From NCBI RefSeq assembly GCF_016632335.1, contig NZ_JAEPBG010000005.1, positions 124,001 through 188,000 on the forward strand: a stretch of 64,000 nt of DNA. Reading direction: 5' to 3'. A program made the position numbers and the translations under genes. Below the pieces are notes generated by a model. That model saw only the letters and a list, made by a program, of their open reading frames with translations. It was not told where the DNA came from and did not search any database. This document shows positions 1-12,325 of the stretch, one piece after another; within the stretch, counting starts at the first letter, position 1, and every line of letters starts with the position of its first letter. Source of the stretch: Noviherbaspirillum pedocola (GTDB taxonomy: Bacteria; Pseudomonadota; Gammaproteobacteria; Burkholderiales; Burkholderiaceae_D).

Positions 1-319
1 GGAATGGCAGCGCGGCGCGCGAACGGTGGATATAGCCGACGGAAGTGACTCGGGGACGCATGACGGATTCGGAAGCGGTCGCGGAGGAAAAGGGTTCGCG
101 GACCGATGCGCACTATATCCCGTTGATCGCAACACCAGCAATGACCAAAGAATTAACATTGCTCGCCTTTCCCGGCAAACGACAGCCGAGATGCATGCCG
201 CATCGAATCGATCAACTCGCTGCCGAGCGGAAATGCGATTATCACAACAGAATGATTTCAGGCAATAATAGGCGCTCATAAGTCGATGATCGCCCTTTTA
301 GCCATTTTCTGGAGAAAGA
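1..319. other. Left-edge non-coding stretch, no gene called
   Basis: Short open frames exist on both strands, but none has a convincing ribosome binding site, recognisable protein sequence or typical codon use. Frames open at base 1 on the plus strand close within the first 50 bases, so the very end of an upstream gene could be present but cannot be identified. The last bases before 320 hold a good Shine-Dalgarno (GGAGAAAGA) for the following pagL-like gene. Confidence 0.5.
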
Positions 320-862
320 ATGAAGCGATTTGTCCTACGCAGCCTGGGAGCCGGGCTGCTGGCCGCATGCGCCGCCTTGCCGGCACATGCCATCGATGGC
401 GCCTCGGTGGAAGTTGGCACCGGCAACGCCTCGCAATTCCTGCGCGGCGGCTTGCAATGGAATTTTTCCCGGCCGCTGTATGAATCGGCCAACCTGCGGC
501 TAGGCGGCTACTGGGACCTGGACCTGGCCGAATGGCGCAGCAACCAGTACATGAACATCCCAGGCCAAACCCAGAACCTGACCGAAGTCGGCTTCACGCC
601 GATGTTCCGACTGCAAATGCCGGGCAGCAAGATTTTCCTGGATGCCGGCATCGGCGCGCACTTGCTCTCGCACCTGTACAACAACAATGGACGGCGCCTG
701 TCCACCGCCCTGGAATTCGGCACCAAGATCGGCCTGGGCTACAACATCACGCCGGCCACCGATGTGGCGCTGATGGTTTCGCACTATTCCAATGGCGCGA
801 TCAAGGAACCGAACAACGGTGTGAATTTCGCTTCACTGAAACTGATCCACCGCTTCAAGTAA
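320..862 (+). CDS. pagL: PagL-type lipid A 3-O-deacylase (acyloxyacyl hydrolase)
   Basis: This 180-residue protein has an N-terminal signal peptide ending near AHA (residue 24) and alternating beta strands expected of an outer-membrane barrel. The family removes the 3-linked acyl chain of lipid A on the outer leaflet of the outer membrane. The diagnostic segment is HYSNGAIKEPNNGVNF, with His155 and Ser157 as the expected catalytic pair, followed by the aromatic/basic C-terminus (HRFK) of a barrel protein. The start is fixed by GGAGAAAGA just upstream. It stands alone, convergent with the permease gene. Its presence suggests remodelling of LPS. Family assignment is strong; the gene symbol is by family resemblance. 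Confidence 0.88.
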   Translation: MKRFVLRSLGAGLLAACAALPAHAIDGASVEVGTGNASQFLRGGLQWNFSRPLYESANLRLGGYWDLDLAEWRSNQYMNIPGQTQNLTEVGFTPMFRLQMPGSKIFLDAGIGAHLLSHLYNNNGRRLSTALEFGTKIGLGYNITPATDVALMVSHYSNGAIKEPNNGVNFASLKLIHRFK

Positions 863-869
863 GCCTTCC

Positions 870-891
870 GGGAAGCGGGATTCCGCTTCCC
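870..891. terminator. Hairpin between convergent genes
   Basis: A perfect 9-bp stem (GGGAAGCGG / CCGCTTCCC) with a GATT loop begins 8 bases after the pagL stop codon and lies before the convergent permease stop. It is followed by a pyrimidine-rich run rather than a clean T tract, so it is a plausible but not canonical intrinsic terminator. Confidence 0.5.
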
Positions 892-933
892 TTCCCCACC
901 CATCTTTCCCTGCTCTTTCCCTGCCCTTTCCCT

Positions 934-2235
934 TCAACCTGCGCCGAGATAGGCGAGCTTGAACAGAAAGATCGCCGCGATGATCCAGACAATCAGCTTC
1001 ACTTCGCGCGCGCGTCCCGACAACAGCTTGAGCACCGCGTAGCTGATGAAGCCGAAAGCCACGCCCTGCGCGATCGAAAACGTGAACGGCATCGTGATCG
1101 CTGTGATCGCCGCCGGCACCGATTCGGTGGTGTCGCCCCAATCGACGTGCACCAGGTCCTGCAGCATCAGGCAGGCGACATAAAGCAGCGCCGGCGCGGT
1201 GGCATAGGCCGGCACCACGCCGGCAAGCGGCGCGAAGAACAAACAGGCAAGAAACAGCGCAGCCACGGCGATGGCGGTCAGCCCGGTGCGCCCGCCTGCC
1301 TGCACGCCAGCAGCGCTTTCGATGTAGGCAGTGGTGCTGGAGGTGCCGAGAAACGAGCCGGCGACGATGGCCGCGCTGTCGGCAAGCAGCGCCTTGTTCA
1401 GTCGTTCCATCTTGCCGTTCTTGAGCAGGCCAGCGCGGTTGGCCACGCCCATGAGCGTGCCGGTGGCATCGAACAGTTCAACCAGGAAGAACACCAGCAC
1501 CACGTTCAGGATGCCGAAGGACAGCATGCCCATGATGTCGAGCTTGAACAGCGTCGGCGTGATCGATGGCGGCATCGACACCAGGCCGCCGAAGGTATTG
1601 CCGCCAAAGAAAAACGAGAGGCCGGTCACCAGCAGTATGCCGATCAGGATCGCGCCGCGTACCCGCAGATGGTCCAGCGCCACGATGGCGAAAAAACCGA
1701 TCACGGCCAGTACGACCTGCGGCTTGTGCAGGTCGCCGATGGTGACCAGCGTGGCCGGATTGCCGGTGACGATGCCGGCGCTCTTCAGGGAAATCAGTCC
1801 GAGGAACAGCCCGATGCCCACCGTGATGGCCGTGCGCATCGAGGCCGGAATGCCGTTGACGATCATTTCCCGCACGCGAAACAGGCTCACCACCAGAAAC
1901 AGGCAGCCCGAGATGAACACCGCGCCCAGCGCCGCCTGCCACGGCAGCTTCATGCCGAGTACCACGGTATAGGCGAAATAGGCATTCAGTCCCATGCCCG
2001 GCGCCAGCGCCATCGGATAGTTCGCATACAGGCCCATGATCAGGGTGCCGATCGCCGCGGCCAGACAGGTAGCGACGAAGACCGCGTCCTTCGGCATGCC
2101 GGCATCGCCAAGAATGGCCGGATTGACGAACACGATGTAAGCCATGGTGAGGAAGGTCGTCAGGCCGGCGAGCAATTCGGTGCGCACGTCGGTGCCGTTT
2201 TCCTTCAGCCTGAAGGTGTTTTCGAGAAATGACAC
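934..2235 (-). CDS. NCS2-family purine permease (AzgA/AdeP-like)
   Basis: This is a polytopic inner-membrane transporter of 433 residues, the usual length for the AzgA-type branch of NCS2 nucleobase:proton symporters (adenine, guanine, hypoxanthine). It shows about a dozen hydrophobic segments and the family signature PGMGLNAYFAY in the N-terminal third. I chose the GTG at 2235 because AGGAG lies six bases upstream and the protein then begins SFLENTFRL as in homologues; a longer frame to 2316 adds 27 unlikely residues. It is monocistronic, converging on pagL. The exact purine substrate cannot be read from the sequence. The 255 bases upstream hold no further gene. Confidence 0.88.
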   Translation of the reverse strand: MSFLENTFRLKENGTDVRTELLAGLTTFLTMAYIVFVNPAILGDAGMPKDAVFVATCLAAAIGTLIMGLYANYPMALAPGMGLNAYFAYTVVLGMKLPWQAALGAVFISGCLFLVVSLFRVREMIVNGIPASMRTAITVGIGLFLGLISLKSAGIVTGNPATLVTIGDLHKPQVVLAVIGFFAIVALDHLRVRGAILIGILLVTGLSFFFGGNTFGGLVSMPPSITPTLFKLDIMGMLSFGILNVVLVFFLVELFDATGTLMGVANRAGLLKNGKMERLNKALLADSAAIVAGSFLGTSSTTAYIESAAGVQAGGRTGLTAIAVAALFLACLFFAPLAGVVPAYATAPALLYVACLMLQDLVHVDWGDTTESVPAAITAITMPFTFSIAQGVAFGFISYAVLKLLSGRAREVKLIVWIIAAIFLFKLAYLGAG

Positions 2236-2490
2236 GATGGTCTCCTGATCTGTTTGGTGCGGGCTCTGGATGCGCGGCGCCCGCTTTATCGTTACGGGGC
2301 CTTGACGATACTTCAACGGAGACCTTGCCTTATCCGGGAGCGCGAATAATCACTATAGCGAGCGGTTGATAACCGCACGTATGACGGAGAGCCACGGTAC
2401 TTAGGGACAAATCGCCCCGTGCGCGATCGAACCGCGTGAGGCAAGCGGTCCGCAACAATCGTCGTGAAGCGGCAGGCTTCGAATGACACC

Positions 2491-4359
2491 TCAAGCGGCG
2501 TTGCGCCAGTTCCTTGCGAGCAGTTCGCTCAGGCGTTCCGGGTCGATGGGCTTGGTCAGGTGCTCATCGAAGCCGGCATCCTGCGCCAGCTGACGCTCCT
2601 GGTCCGCTTCAGTCACCGCAATCAGCACGCAATGCCGCGTCGCGACGTGGCTGCGCAGGCGCCGCGCCAGCCCGTAGGCGTTGAGCTTCGGCAGCCCGAT
2701 ATCGAGGAATGCGAAATCCGGCAAAAATTCCTTGGCAGCGGCATACGCCTGTTCGTCGTCATGCGCCAGGCGTACCTGCTGCCCCATGCCGAGCAGCATG
2801 CCTTCGAGATCGGCACCGTCGTCGCCCCCCTCGGCAAGCAGGATGCGGCGGGAAGCGGGACTCGCCTCCACGGCATCGAACTGCCCTCGCCCCTGCTGCG
2901 CCATGGCCAGCGGCAGCGTCACCGCAAAGGTGCTGCCGCATCCGGAGCCGGCGCTCATCGCTTCGAGCCGGCCGTCATGCAATTCAACCAGCCTGCGCGC
3001 CAGCGACAGCCCGACGCCCAGCCCGGCATTGGCGCGTTCGAGCGAATAATCGACCTGGGTGAACATCTCGAAGACCCGCGGCAGCATGTCAGGGGAGATG
3101 CCGATGCCGTTGTCGATGATCTCCACCCGCGCATGATCGTCCTGGATGCGGGCAATAAGCCGGATGCGGCCGCCGCTGTCGGTGTACTTGGCGGCATTGT
3201 TGAGCAAATTGGAAAACACCTGCGAAAGACGCGTCGCATCCGCGTCCAGCCAGGCTGGTTCATCAAGCATCTCGACTTCAAGCGCATGCCCGCGCTGCGC
3301 AATGAAGGCTTCGGTCAGCTCGACGGCGCTCTTGAGCACCGCCTGCAATTCCACCCGGCTCTTGCGTACCACCAGCTTGCCGGTGGTAATACGCGACACA
3401 TCCAGCAGATCGTCCACGAGCCGCACCATCTGGCGCAGTTGCCGCTGCATGACTTCGCGCACCTTCTTCGTGGCTGCATTGCCGCTGTTATCCAGCTGCA
3501 TGATCTCCAGGCCATTCATCAGCGGCGCGAGCGGATTGCGCAGTTCATGCGCGAGCGTCGCCAGAAATTCATCCTTGCGCTTGTCGGCCTGCAGCAGCGC
3601 CGCCTCGGCGCTGCGGCGTTCGGCCATCTCCCGGTGCAGCCGGCGGTTCGATTCCTCCAGCGCCGCGGCGCGCTGGCCCACTTCGTTCAGCATGTCGTTG
3701 AAGGCATCGACGAGCACGCCGATTTCATCGCTGGTGGTCTTTTTCACCCGCAGGCTGAAGTCGCGCCGCTGCATCACCTCGCGCGCTACCGCGGTGACTT
3801 CCAGCACCGGCCGGATGAAACCGGCCTGCAGCCAGATCGAGATCAGCCCGGCCAGAAGCAGGCTGCCGAGCATGACCGCGCCGAGGATCAGCGCATAGTT
3901 GCGCAAGCGCTCCCACAGTTCATAGCGGGCGCGCAGGTACACGGTGAGCACCCGTTCATGATCGGTTGCCAGCACCTGCGACACGACGATATGTTCGCCC
4001 TCGATATGCACTCCCTGCGGCAAGGCCGTCGGCGGCGGCGCGCCAGCGCCGTTGCGGGAATACGAGGAAAACAGCGCATCGTCGGCACCATAGATCGCCG
4101 CGGTTTCGATTGCCGGCCGGTTGCGCAGGAGCGCCAGGTTCTCCTGCGCCGCCTTGGGATCGTTGAAGGTCACGGCAGGAGCACTATTGCGGGCGATCAG
4201 GTCGGCCTGGGTGCGCAAGTCGTCGACCCAGGCTGTTTGATAGTTGCGTATGTCGTAACCGAGGATGGCCAGCGTCGACAACAGCAAGCCGGTGAAAGTG
4301 GTGGCCAGCACCACCAGCATCAGCTTGCGCGAAATCGAATGGCGGATGGCGCGGATCAC
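2491..4359 (-). CDS. Hybrid sensor histidine kinase with C-terminal receiver
   Basis: This 622-residue membrane kinase has a transmembrane helix near residues 12-34, a periplasmic sensor of about 120 residues, a second helix near 155-180, HAMP, HisKA with phospho-accepting His271 (LAHELRNPLAP), HATPase_c with N and G boxes (NLLNNAAKY, DNGIGIS, GLGVGLSLA) and a receiver with Asp553 (FLDIGLP). The upstream YfiR-like gene overlaps its start by 4 bp (ATGA), so the two are translationally coupled. The periplasmic module resembles the CHASE8-type sensor of YfiN, the partner of YfiR, but the output is phosphotransfer instead of a GGDEF domain. No DNA-binding output is encoded beside it. Confidence 0.87.
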   Translation of the reverse strand: MIRAIRHSISRKLMLVVLATTFTGLLLSTLAILGYDIRNYQTAWVDDLRTQADLIARNSAPAVTFNDPKAAQENLALLRNRPAIETAAIYGADDALFSSYSRNGAGAPPPTALPQGVHIEGEHIVVSQVLATDHERVLTVYLRARYELWERLRNYALILGAVMLGSLLLAGLISIWLQAGFIRPVLEVTAVAREVMQRRDFSLRVKKTTSDEIGVLVDAFNDMLNEVGQRAAALEESNRRLHREMAERRSAEAALLQADKRKDEFLATLAHELRNPLAPLMNGLEIMQLDNSGNAATKKVREVMQRQLRQMVRLVDDLLDVSRITTGKLVVRKSRVELQAVLKSAVELTEAFIAQRGHALEVEMLDEPAWLDADATRLSQVFSNLLNNAAKYTDSGGRIRLIARIQDDHARVEIIDNGIGISPDMLPRVFEMFTQVDYSLERANAGLGVGLSLARRLVELHDGRLEAMSAGSGCGSTFAVTLPLAMAQQGRGQFDAVEASPASRRILLAEGGDDGADLEGMLLGMGQQVRLAHDDEQAYAAAKEFLPDFAFLDIGLPKLNAYGLARRLRSHVATRHCVLIAVTEADQERQLAQDAGFDEHLTKPIDPERLSELLARNWRNAA

Positions 4360-4967
4360 GGCACCTCCCGGCGCAGGCGCGCCACGCTGAGCATGCGCGA
4401 ACTGAATCGATAGTCGGCTCGCTTGAGCGCCGGCATTGATACTTCGAAGCGCAGCCTTGCGCCGATGTCGCGGAAATTGATGGCGCTGCCCAGAGCCAGG
4501 CCGTTGTCGCCGTCGGTAACCGTCACAGTCCAGCGCTCGCTGACGCCAGCCAGGATGGCGGCAAGCCTCTCGCTCGGCGTCGGGCCGATGTATAGCAAGT
4601 GCACGCCATCCGGCTTGTCACCCTCGTGCAGCGCGCGCACTTCCACTGGCCGCGACGCCACGGTGCGCCCGGTAGCCGACAGCAGCAGCTCGGCCAGCAC
4701 CGCCTCGTTATTGATCACGCCGATCACATACGGCTCGTCGGCGAGCGCGAAGGCCGCCGACGGCCATTCGATATATCCCAGGAAGCTCAACAGAAACGCC
4801 GCGCGGCCCGCGGCATCGCCGACCGGTGCGCTTTCGGTTTCGTCGGCGCGGCAAGCGGCGGCAAGGACCAGGGAGAGAAACAGGAAAACGGTGAGCCAGC
4901 GCACGAGACGCAAGGCGCAGCACCGGCGGGCCGGAATGGGAATGGCGCAAATCTCATCGCCAGTCAC
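4356..4967 (-). CDS. YfiR-family (DUF4154) periplasmic regulator
   Basis: About 203 residues with an N-terminal hydrophobic export signal (RWLTVFLFLSLVLAAACRA) followed by a YfiR/DUF4154 domain, recognisable from FLGYIEWP near its start, VIGVIN, GVHLLYIG and the C-terminal INFRDIGARLRFEVS motif. YfiR in Pseudomonas is a periplasmic repressor of the diguanylate cyclase YfiN. Here the coupled downstream gene is a hybrid histidine kinase, so the partner is probably that kinase. I prefer the GTG at 4967, which has GAGGA upstream; the frame is open to an ATG at 5054, but the added 29 residues are charged and would displace the signal peptide. Confidence 0.75.
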   Translation of the reverse strand: MTGDEICAIPIPARRCCALRLVRWLTVFLFLSLVLAAACRADETESAPVGDAAGRAAFLLSFLGYIEWPSAAFALADEPYVIGVINNEAVLAELLLSATGRTVASRPVEVRALHEGDKPDGVHLLYIGPTPSERLAAILAGVSERWTVTVTDGDNGLALGSAINFRDIGARLRFEVSMPALKRADYRFSSRMLSVARLRREVP

Positions 4968-5196
4968 GCTGCGTTCCTCGCGCTTTGCTGCCCGATCACG
5001 GGCATGAAACCCGCGAGCACGCATCCAGCCGCAGGATTTGCAGCGTTCCTGCATGATTGTTGCGCAGCGCGCGTTTTGCCCCCGATTCCGGCCTTCAGCA
5101 ATTCCATTTCCTCCCTATCTGCAGCGACATTGACTCAACAGGACGTTCGATTATCGCAGCGCCGTATAATTCTGTTGCCTTTCGGATCGTCTGGCA

Positions 5197-8370
<3,174 letters not shown>

Positions 8371-8383
8371 GGAAAAGCGATCG

Positions 8384-9205
8384 ATGCCCAGCTCACCGAC
8401 TTTCGATATCGAACTCACCCTGCTGCTCGAAGCGGTGTACCAGCGCTACCAGCACGACTTCCGCCACTATGCCCGCTCCTCGCTGGCGCGCCGGCTGCGC
8501 CAGGCGATGGAAGACTTCGGTTGCCGCTCGCTGTCGCATCTGCAGGAGCGGCTGCTGCACGAACCGGAAGTGTTCGCGCGGCTGCTCGGCTATTTCACGG
8601 TGCAGGTCAGCGAGATGTTCCGCGATCCGCCGTATTTCCGCGCGCTGCGCGAGCAGGTGCTGCCGGTGCTGAAAACGTATCCGTCGGTGAAAATCTGGGT
8701 CGCCGGATGCAGCAGCGGCGAAGAAGTCTGGTCGCTGGCGATCCTGCTGGCCGAGGAGGACATGCTCGATCGCGCCGTGCTGTATGCCACGGATATCAAT
8801 CCTGACGCGCTGCACGCGGCCGAGACCGGGATTTATCCGCTGGATCGCGTCGCGCAGTACAGCCAGTCCTATCGCGACGCTGGCGGCAAGCGCAGCCTGT
8901 CGGACTACTACACCGCGGGCGAGCACGGCGTGATCTTCGACCGCGCGTTGCGCCGGGGCATGGTCTTCGCCGACCACAGCCTGGCGACCGACAGCGTGTT
9001 CTCCGAAGTGCATCTCGTGTCCTGCCGCAATGTGCTGATCTATTTCGACCGCGAGTTGCAGCAGCGCGCGCTCGGCCTGTTCCTCGATGCGCTGACCCGG
9101 CGCGGCTTTCTCGGCCTGGGCAACAGGGAAACCTTGCGCTTTTCGGGATACGAGACGCGCTTTTCCGAGTTCTGTGCCGAAGAACGGATATACCAAAAAT
9201 CATGA
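8384..9205 (+). CDS. CheR-type protein-glutamate methyltransferase
   Basis: The 273-residue protein has the CheR N-terminal helical domain (about 1-75) and a SAM-binding methyltransferase domain with the motif VWVAGCSSGEE-like segment (WVAGCSSGEEVWSLA), YATDIN for the adenosine site and SCRNVLIYF near the C-terminus. CheR enzymes methylate glutamates of chemoreceptors. No receptor, CheA, CheW or CheB gene is in the window; it sits between a hybrid kinase and a receiver-kinase and overlaps the latter by 4 bp (ATGA). It may act in a signalling hub rather than in classical chemotaxis. That role is inference. Confidence 0.85.
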   Translation: MPSSPTFDIELTLLLEAVYQRYQHDFRHYARSSLARRLRQAMEDFGCRSLSHLQERLLHEPEVFARLLGYFTVQVSEMFRDPPYFRALREQVLPVLKTYPSVKIWVAGCSSGEEVWSLAILLAEEDMLDRAVLYATDINPDALHAAETGIYPLDRVAQYSQSYRDAGGKRSLSDYYTAGEHGVIFDRALRRGMVFADHSLATDSVFSEVHLVSCRNVLIYFDRELQQRALGLFLDALTRRGFLGLGNRETLRFSGYETRFSEFCAEERIYQKS

Positions 9206-10341
9206 ACACGGTCCCAAGCATGCTCCAACCGATCAGACGCAGCGATCCGACACCCGACATCAACGTGCTGGTGGTCGACGACATCGAAAAGAACCTGCTG
9301 GCCATGGAGGCGCTGCTGAGCCGCCCCGGTATGCGCATTCTGAAAGCCGCCTCCGGCGACGAAGCGCTGGAGATGCTGCTGGTCGAGGAAGTCGCGCTCA
9401 TTCTGGTGGATGTGCAGATGCCCGGCATGAGCGGTTATGAATTCGCCGAACTGGTGCGCGGCAATCCGCATACCCGCGCCATACCGCTGATCTTCATGAC
9501 GGCCGCCGTCGGCGAGCAGCAGCGCAGCTTTCGCGGCTACCAGGCCGGCGCGGTCGATTTCCTGCAGAAACCGGTCGACGGCGATGTGCTGCGCAGCAAG
9601 GTCGGTGTCTTCGCTGAATTGTTTGCGCAGAAGAAGCAGCTGTCGATGCAGCTCGAGGAATTGCGCCAGGCGCTCAAGGTCAATGAAATGTTCACCGCCG
9701 TGCTTGGGCACGACCTGCGCAATCCGCTGGCCGCGGTGATGAACGGCTCGGAACTGCTGCTGCGCATCAGCGAAGACCCGAAGGTGAACGCGGTGGCCAC
9801 CCGTATCCGCTCGTCGAGCCGGCGCATGGAGAAGATGGTGAGCCAGTTGCTCGACGTGGCGCGCATCCGCTCGGGCAAGCTCGAGCTGGATACGCGCGAT
9901 GGCAACTATGAACTCGTGGCGCAGCGCATCGCCGAGGAATTGCGCGCCGGCGGCCAGCCGGGACGCGTGGTGATAACTCTTGAAGGCAGCGCCGAAGGCC
10001 GTTTCGATACCGATCGCATCGGCCAGGTCTTTTCCAATCTGTTGGCCAATGCGCTGCAGCATGGCGAGCTTGATGCGCCGGTGCGGCTGGATATCGACGG
10101 CAGCGATCCCGAAGAAATTCGCATCACGATTTCGAATCGCGGCGTCATTCCCGCGGCGATGTTGCCGCAGATCTTCACGCCGTTTCGCAGCGGCGGCGAC
10201 AAGGGCAGCCCGGGCGGACTCGGATTGGGGCTTTATATCGTGAAGAACTTCGTCGATGCCCACGGCGGCGTGATCGCGGTGCGCTCGGACGAGCTCGAAG
10301 GCACCGTCTTTTGCATACGCATGCCGCGCAAGGCGGCATGA
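9202..10341 (+). CDS. Response regulator-histidine kinase (receiver first)
   Basis: This soluble 379-residue protein has a receiver at the N-terminus (Asp70 in ILVDVQMP, with a conserved Lys after FLQKP), a short coiled linker, HisKA with His170 (LGHDLRNPLAA) and HATPase_c with NLLANALQH and GLGLGLYIV motifs. It lacks membrane segments, so its input is probably phosphorylation of its receiver, perhaps by the large hybrid kinase two genes upstream. Translation is coupled to the CheR gene through a 4-bp overlap. The next gene is convergent, 16 bp away. Confidence 0.85.
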   Translation: MNTVPSMLQPIRRSDPTPDINVLVVDDIEKNLLAMEALLSRPGMRILKAASGDEALEMLLVEEVALILVDVQMPGMSGYEFAELVRGNPHTRAIPLIFMTAAVGEQQRSFRGYQAGAVDFLQKPVDGDVLRSKVGVFAELFAQKKQLSMQLEELRQALKVNEMFTAVLGHDLRNPLAAVMNGSELLLRISEDPKVNAVATRIRSSSRRMEKMVSQLLDVARIRSGKLELDTRDGNYELVAQRIAEELRAGGQPGRVVITLEGSAEGRFDTDRIGQVFSNLLANALQHGELDAPVRLDIDGSDPEEIRITISNRGVIPAAMLPQIFTPFRSGGDKGSPGGLGLGLYIVKNFVDAHGGVIAVRSDELEGTVFCIRMPRKAA

Positions 10342-10357
10342 AGCGGTACCAAGGTCT

Positions 10358-12136
10358 TCAGCCGGTGCGCAGCGTACCGGCGGCAAAGGCATTCAGCGCC
10401 GCGCTGATGTCCGCGAACTTCACCGGCTTGCCGCATACGCGGTCGAATCCGGCTTCATGCGCGAGTTTCACATCGGCGGGCGAACAGTAAGCCGATACCG
10501 CGACCAGCGGAACGTGTGCGAGCCGCGCATCAGCGCGCAGGCTGCGCGCAAAATCGTAGCCGTCCATATCGCCCGGCAGGCCGATGTCGCAGAAGATGAG
10601 TTGCGGCGATAAGGTACGCGCCATTTGCAGGCCCGTTTCGGCATCGGCGCTGATTTCCAGTTCGCATCCCAGGATCTGCAACATGTGCTGGAACAGCTGG
10701 GCGAAGTCACGATTGTCCTCGATGCACAGCACACGCAGCTTATCCCTGCTGCTGTCTTCAACGGCTGCTGGCGTTTTCGGCTGCGGCAGGCAGAGCATGT
10801 AGCCGGTCTGGCCATCGCCCTCGGCGAACGGCTCCAGCGATCCGCCCCCCTTCTCGGCGATGGTCCTGGCCAGTGCCAGGCCAGTCGTCGCCTGGGAAAG
10901 CCGCATCCCCGCTGGCGGCTCCAACAGCATGCGCAGCTTCAATTTATCGCCTTGCGCGGACACGGTCACGCGCAGCAGCGAGCCGGTCTTGCAGCGTGTG
11001 AGGATATGCCCGAGCAGGCATTCGAACAATTGCCGCAGGCGCGCCGGATCCGCCCACGCCATAGCCGCCTCGGCACTGGCGTCGATATCGATGCCGAGCT
11101 TTCGGTCTTCGATGCGCGCAGCCAGCTCAGCCATGGCCGCGCGCAGAGCAGCGTCCACGGCGGTTGGCGTCGCCTCCAGCGGCAGCGCACCGCTGACCAG
11201 TTCGGAAAGATCGAGCACGCCGTCCATGATGCGCGTCATTGCTCCGATCTGGCGCTGCAGTACCTGACACGCATTGCGCAGACGCTCGTCGGCGCTGGCG
11301 ACCATCTGCAGCATGTCCGAGACTGCGCTGATCGCAGCAATCGGCGTGCGCAATTCATGGTTGAACATGCGCATCAGGTCGGCGTTGATGGTCGGTGCCG
11401 GCGCATCGGTCGATGCGCTGTCGGCTTGCGGCTGCTGCGGCGATGCAGGCTGCGGCGGCGCAGCCTGCATCGCGGGTTGCGGCTCCAGCAGCAACTGCGC
11501 CAATTCGGGATCGAGATCAAGCGTGGCGCGCATGTCGGCTTCAATGGCAATTTCCGGGTGCAGACTTACCCAGAAATGGGTTTTCGCGGCATGACCGACG
11601 AGCAGAAACGTCTGCTCGCTCCATTGGCGACCGAGCACATGGTAGAGAAGGTCGCGCAAGACGCCGGACTGCTGCGTATTTCGAAGCAGCGCGCCACAGG
11701 CAACGAATATCGCCTGCTCGAGCGGCGTGTTCATGGCCGGTAGCGCTTGCTGTGCGCCGGGAGCCGCCTGCAGGCTACGGATGGCGACCTCCAGCGCGCC
11801 CTCTTCCGGCAGCGGATAGCGCAGCAATGCCATCAGGTCGTCCCGGCTTTGCGGCGGAGCCGCCGGATCACCAGCGACACGACCATGCCCGATCAGGTAA
11901 CCCGCGTGCCGCACGAGACAATAGCGCGGGATGGAGAGGCGGGACAGGTAGACGAACAGGCGCTGCTTGAACGATGCCGGAAGCGGATTGTCCAGGAACT
12001 CGGTGACGGTTTCGATCCACAGCCGGCGCCTGACTTCGGGCGCGGCGGGAGCGGACCGGAACAGATTGGGCACCAACCCCAGTCGTGATTCGATCTCTCG
12101 TTCGAACTCCGGCGTCGGTTGGAAACCGCTATGCAT
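10358..12136 (-). CDS. Hybrid histidine kinase with AhpD/CMD-like N-terminal domain
   Basis: The 592-residue soluble protein begins with about 200 residues resembling the carboxymuconolactone decarboxylase/AhpD fold (LGLVPNLFRSAPAAPE near residues 20-34, then a helix with Cys73 and His77 in YCLVRHAGYLIGHG). After a Pro/Gln/Ala linker come HisKA (His260, NHELRTPIAA), a weakly conserved HATPase_c and a receiver with Asp517 (FCDIGLPGDMDG). AhpD-like proteins use a cysteine pair and a histidine for peroxide chemistry; here only one cysteine is evident, so sensing rather than catalysis is more likely. AAGGAAG upstream supports the start. It is convergent with the receiver-kinase operon. Confidence 0.82.
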   Translation of the reverse strand: MHSGFQPTPEFEREIESRLGLVPNLFRSAPAAPEVRRRLWIETVTEFLDNPLPASFKQRLFVYLSRLSIPRYCLVRHAGYLIGHGRVAGDPAAPPQSRDDLMALLRYPLPEEGALEVAIRSLQAAPGAQQALPAMNTPLEQAIFVACGALLRNTQQSGVLRDLLYHVLGRQWSEQTFLLVGHAAKTHFWVSLHPEIAIEADMRATLDLDPELAQLLLEPQPAMQAAPPQPASPQQPQADSASTDAPAPTINADLMRMFNHELRTPIAAISAVSDMLQMVASADERLRNACQVLQRQIGAMTRIMDGVLDLSELVSGALPLEATPTAVDAALRAAMAELAARIEDRKLGIDIDASAEAAMAWADPARLRQLFECLLGHILTRCKTGSLLRVTVSAQGDKLKLRMLLEPPAGMRLSQATTGLALARTIAEKGGGSLEPFAEGDGQTGYMLCLPQPKTPAAVEDSSRDKLRVLCIEDNRDFAQLFQHMLQILGCELEISADAETGLQMARTLSPQLIFCDIGLPGDMDGYDFARSLRADARLAHVPLVAVSAYCSPADVKLAHEAGFDRVCGKPVKFADISAALNAFAAGTLRTG

Positions 12137-12325
12137 TTTTCACTTCCTTATTCGTTCCAGAATTCAACATCAATTCGGGGCTATGCCGGCAAGTCTGCGA
12201 CGGAGCGTAACACGAAATCACCTGTCAATGTGACAAGTTCTAAAGCAAAATAGCAGGGTTTGAAACGCGGTTCATACTGCGCGCGGTGCATGCACCGCGT
12301 GTCCTTTACGCAGGGGCAACGCGCT

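Noticed and set aside
1-281. Two small plus-strand frames (26-268 and 45-281)
   Set aside because: They overlap each other in different frames, have no Shine-Dalgarno and no recognisable sequence.
532-2232. A 566-codon plus-strand frame across pagL and the permease
   Set aside because: It is antisense to the NCS2 permease and partly overlaps pagL out of frame, with no recognisable domain.
2464-4413. A 649-codon plus-strand frame
   Set aside because: It mirrors the hybrid kinase on the other strand; that kinase has full catalytic motifs, this frame has none.
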